From contig JAXRKP010000323.1 in assembly GCA_037039925.1 (NCBI GenBank), positions 239,501 to 303,500 on the forward strand: 64,000 bases of DNA. Reading direction: 5' to 3'. Numbering within the stretch: position 1 is the stretch's first letter; the number at the start of each line of letters is the position of its first letter. The notes under the pieces are model-generated. The model was not told the DNA's origin, ran no database searches, and saw nothing but the letters and a program-made list of their open reading frames with translations. Below, in pieces: positions 62,489-64,000 of the stretch. Origin of the DNA: Doris montereyensis. Lineage: Eukaryota > Mollusca > Gastropoda > Nudibranchia > Dorididae. Made by a program: the position numbers and the translations under genes.

Positions 62489-62880
62489 TTGGGGTCCACC
62501 CCTGCCTTTTCTCAAATTGATTCTCCAGAAATTTTGGAAGTAATTTCTATTCCTGACACAAAATCACGATGGTGCAGAAGACGAACCGCTCTTGATTCTT
62601 GCAATAATTTTTTAATAAGTAAAGAGCAGGACCACCAAATCAAGAATCACTCACAAGCTAGTCATTTAGCTGTGACTATTATGAAAATGACAAATCAACA
62701 GTTTGACAGATGGATCATGACAGAAATGAAAACATTGATAGGTTTGTACATATATCTTGGAGTGATTATCGCGAACATCAGAAATGGCAGTACAAGGGCA
62801 CAATACGTGAGAAGGACCCTTTTCAATCCAACTCAACAAGATCCAGAAGTTGACTGTCAATGAAAATACCATGGAGAGGA
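62489..62880 (+). pseudogene. piggyBac-like transposase fragment
   Basis: An open stretch with IKNHSQASH, then FDRWIMTEMKTLIGLYIYLG and VI resembles the N-terminal part of the piggyBac transposase domain (a NHSR...W.P.T..EMK.FLGL pattern). The following catalytic motifs are not visible. Confidence is limited because only one domain segment matches. Confidence 0.45.
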
Positions 62881-63204
62881 AAGTCTGTTTCAATACTGGA
62901 GCGGTATTAAGTTTTCTGGATCTGAGACAAGCCATCCCTACCTTGGAAAGCACGGAGAGAGAAAGGTAAATCAGATAGCTTGCCCAAAATTATTTGAAAT
63001 CTGGAAGAAACGTAACCTGTGACATCGGACATGGAGCAAACGTGAGTCGCTTGTTGGGAACAAAAACAAAAAGACCATCTTTCCAGAAAATTTGAGAGTG
63101 AATTTATTTCCAAGAAGGAGCACCGGCATATAAATCAAACGAAAGAAACACTCTCAGCACCATGCACAATGACACTCACGTTCAAGAAAAAAGACACAAA
63201 ACAG

Positions 63205-63870
63205 ACTAACCTCCAGCAACACAATATGTTGGACAGTGCATCTAGCTTTTTATACACAAAGTGACCGATCGGGATTTGTCAATGAAATGATTGGGAGGAG
63301 CTGATGATGGATCAAATTCGCATTAAATGAGTCACAGGTCATTCCTCCAATAGAATCAGATACCGGTGACATTTAACCTGACAACACAAGAGGACAAGAA
63401 AAAGATAAAAATCCTCAACTCTGTTGACCCATGGTCTCACGAGGCGCAACCACCATCCACCTTTTATTTATTAATAAAAGTTGAATTGGAATTGAATTAA
63501 TTATAAACTCCACACCACATACATGCATACTTTGTTTGTAAAGATCCATGTGGGCCTAAGACGTTCTTTGGTAAAAAAGTTGAATTGAATTGAATTAACA
63601 GATGTCAATGAAATATTACATCATTTCTGGCATTCCCCATCATTATACTCATAGTACCAACAAAATTCACTTTAGATTATAGCCTTTCACAAAAATTGAA
63701 ACATGGAGAAAAAGGCCTGGGAGCGGAAATGCAAAAATGCACAGAATAGGATAATCCACAACATATTACAACACACTAGGTCACAATGATTAGACACTAG
63801 TTAAATTAATGTACAATTGATTCTAGTGAATTTGAAATTTTCAGTTGAAATTTTTCTCATTTATTTGATA
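63205..63870 (+). repeat. Direct repeat copy B, longer version
   Basis: Same blocks as copy A but spread out by extra sequence between them (for example a GAAATGATTGGGAGGAGCTG stretch and a TTGAATTGAATTGAATTAAC stretch). The pair is about 1.3 kb apart and flanks the piggyBac-like fragment. Confidence 0.8.
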
Positions 63871-64000
63871 CCAGAAATCTCAAATTCCAAAAACACCATC
63901 TTCCCAAGACAAAACTATACACATAAAAAATATTTTGGAATATTATAGAACACATTAAATTAGGAAAAAGTAAAAAAATTTCAAAAGTTTCATTGAAAAT
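63871..64000. other. Window end
   Basis: A-rich sequence with nothing recognised. Confidence 0.4.

Overview
The window is animal nuclear DNA. It is AT-rich, has GT-AG introns, CT microsatellites, tRNA-derived SINEs, LINE 3' ends, and piggyBac, Tc1 and Gypsy transposon relics. The repeat style suggests a lophotrochozoan, perhaps a gastropod mollusc, but no marker here fixes the species.

Positions 375-51747 (+) hold one host gene, SMC5, the coiled-coil ATPase of the SMC5/6 genome-maintenance complex. I traced 24 exons (about 1,030 codons): Walker A and Q-loop exons, N-terminal coil, hinge, C-terminal coil, then signature motif, Walker B and D-loop exons, a stop codon and a poly(A) signal near 52599. 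Only the first roughly 70 residues lie upstream of the window. Almost all splice sites are intact. About 15 single- or double-base indels interrupt the frame, while I found no substitution-type stop in the conserved frame. I favour long-read consensus error over a pseudogene.

The gene spans about 52 kb because its introns are filled with tandem arrays. I count about 35 arrays with units of 18-81 bp, nearly every one with its own unit. By my own summing of boundaries they cover roughly 40% of the window. At five places the array unit is a copy of an SMC5 exon edge: three units contain exon 3' end plus splice donor (7.2-8.6, 15.8-16.4 and 22.8-23.0 kb), one contains acceptor plus exon 5' end (48.4-48.9 kb), and one contains the last codons plus stop (51.7-52.0 kb). 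The gene therefore carries runs of decoy splice sites directly beside the genuine ones. This is the main candidate for something undescribed.

Interspersed elements in the introns include a MITE-like inverted repeat (2.5 kb), about eight copies of a short SINE-like family, tRNA-headed SINEs (9.2, 16.5, 34.5, 57 kb), two LINE fragments (47.7 and 49.5 kb), and a dead Tc1 element (39.2-41.9 kb) carrying a nested piggyBac derivative with TTAA flanks.

Downstream of SMC5 (52.7-64 kb) the DNA is a transposon graveyard: a broken piggyBac transposase with an internal 21-bp coding minisatellite (53-54.7 kb), more minisatellites with a LINE tail inserted in one (55-56.3 kb), a minus-strand LINE C-terminus (57.6-58.7 kb), a degraded Gypsy-type retrotransposon (58.7-62.1 kb), and two direct copies of a segment flanking a piggyBac-like fragment (61.9-63.9 kb). 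I see no other host gene.
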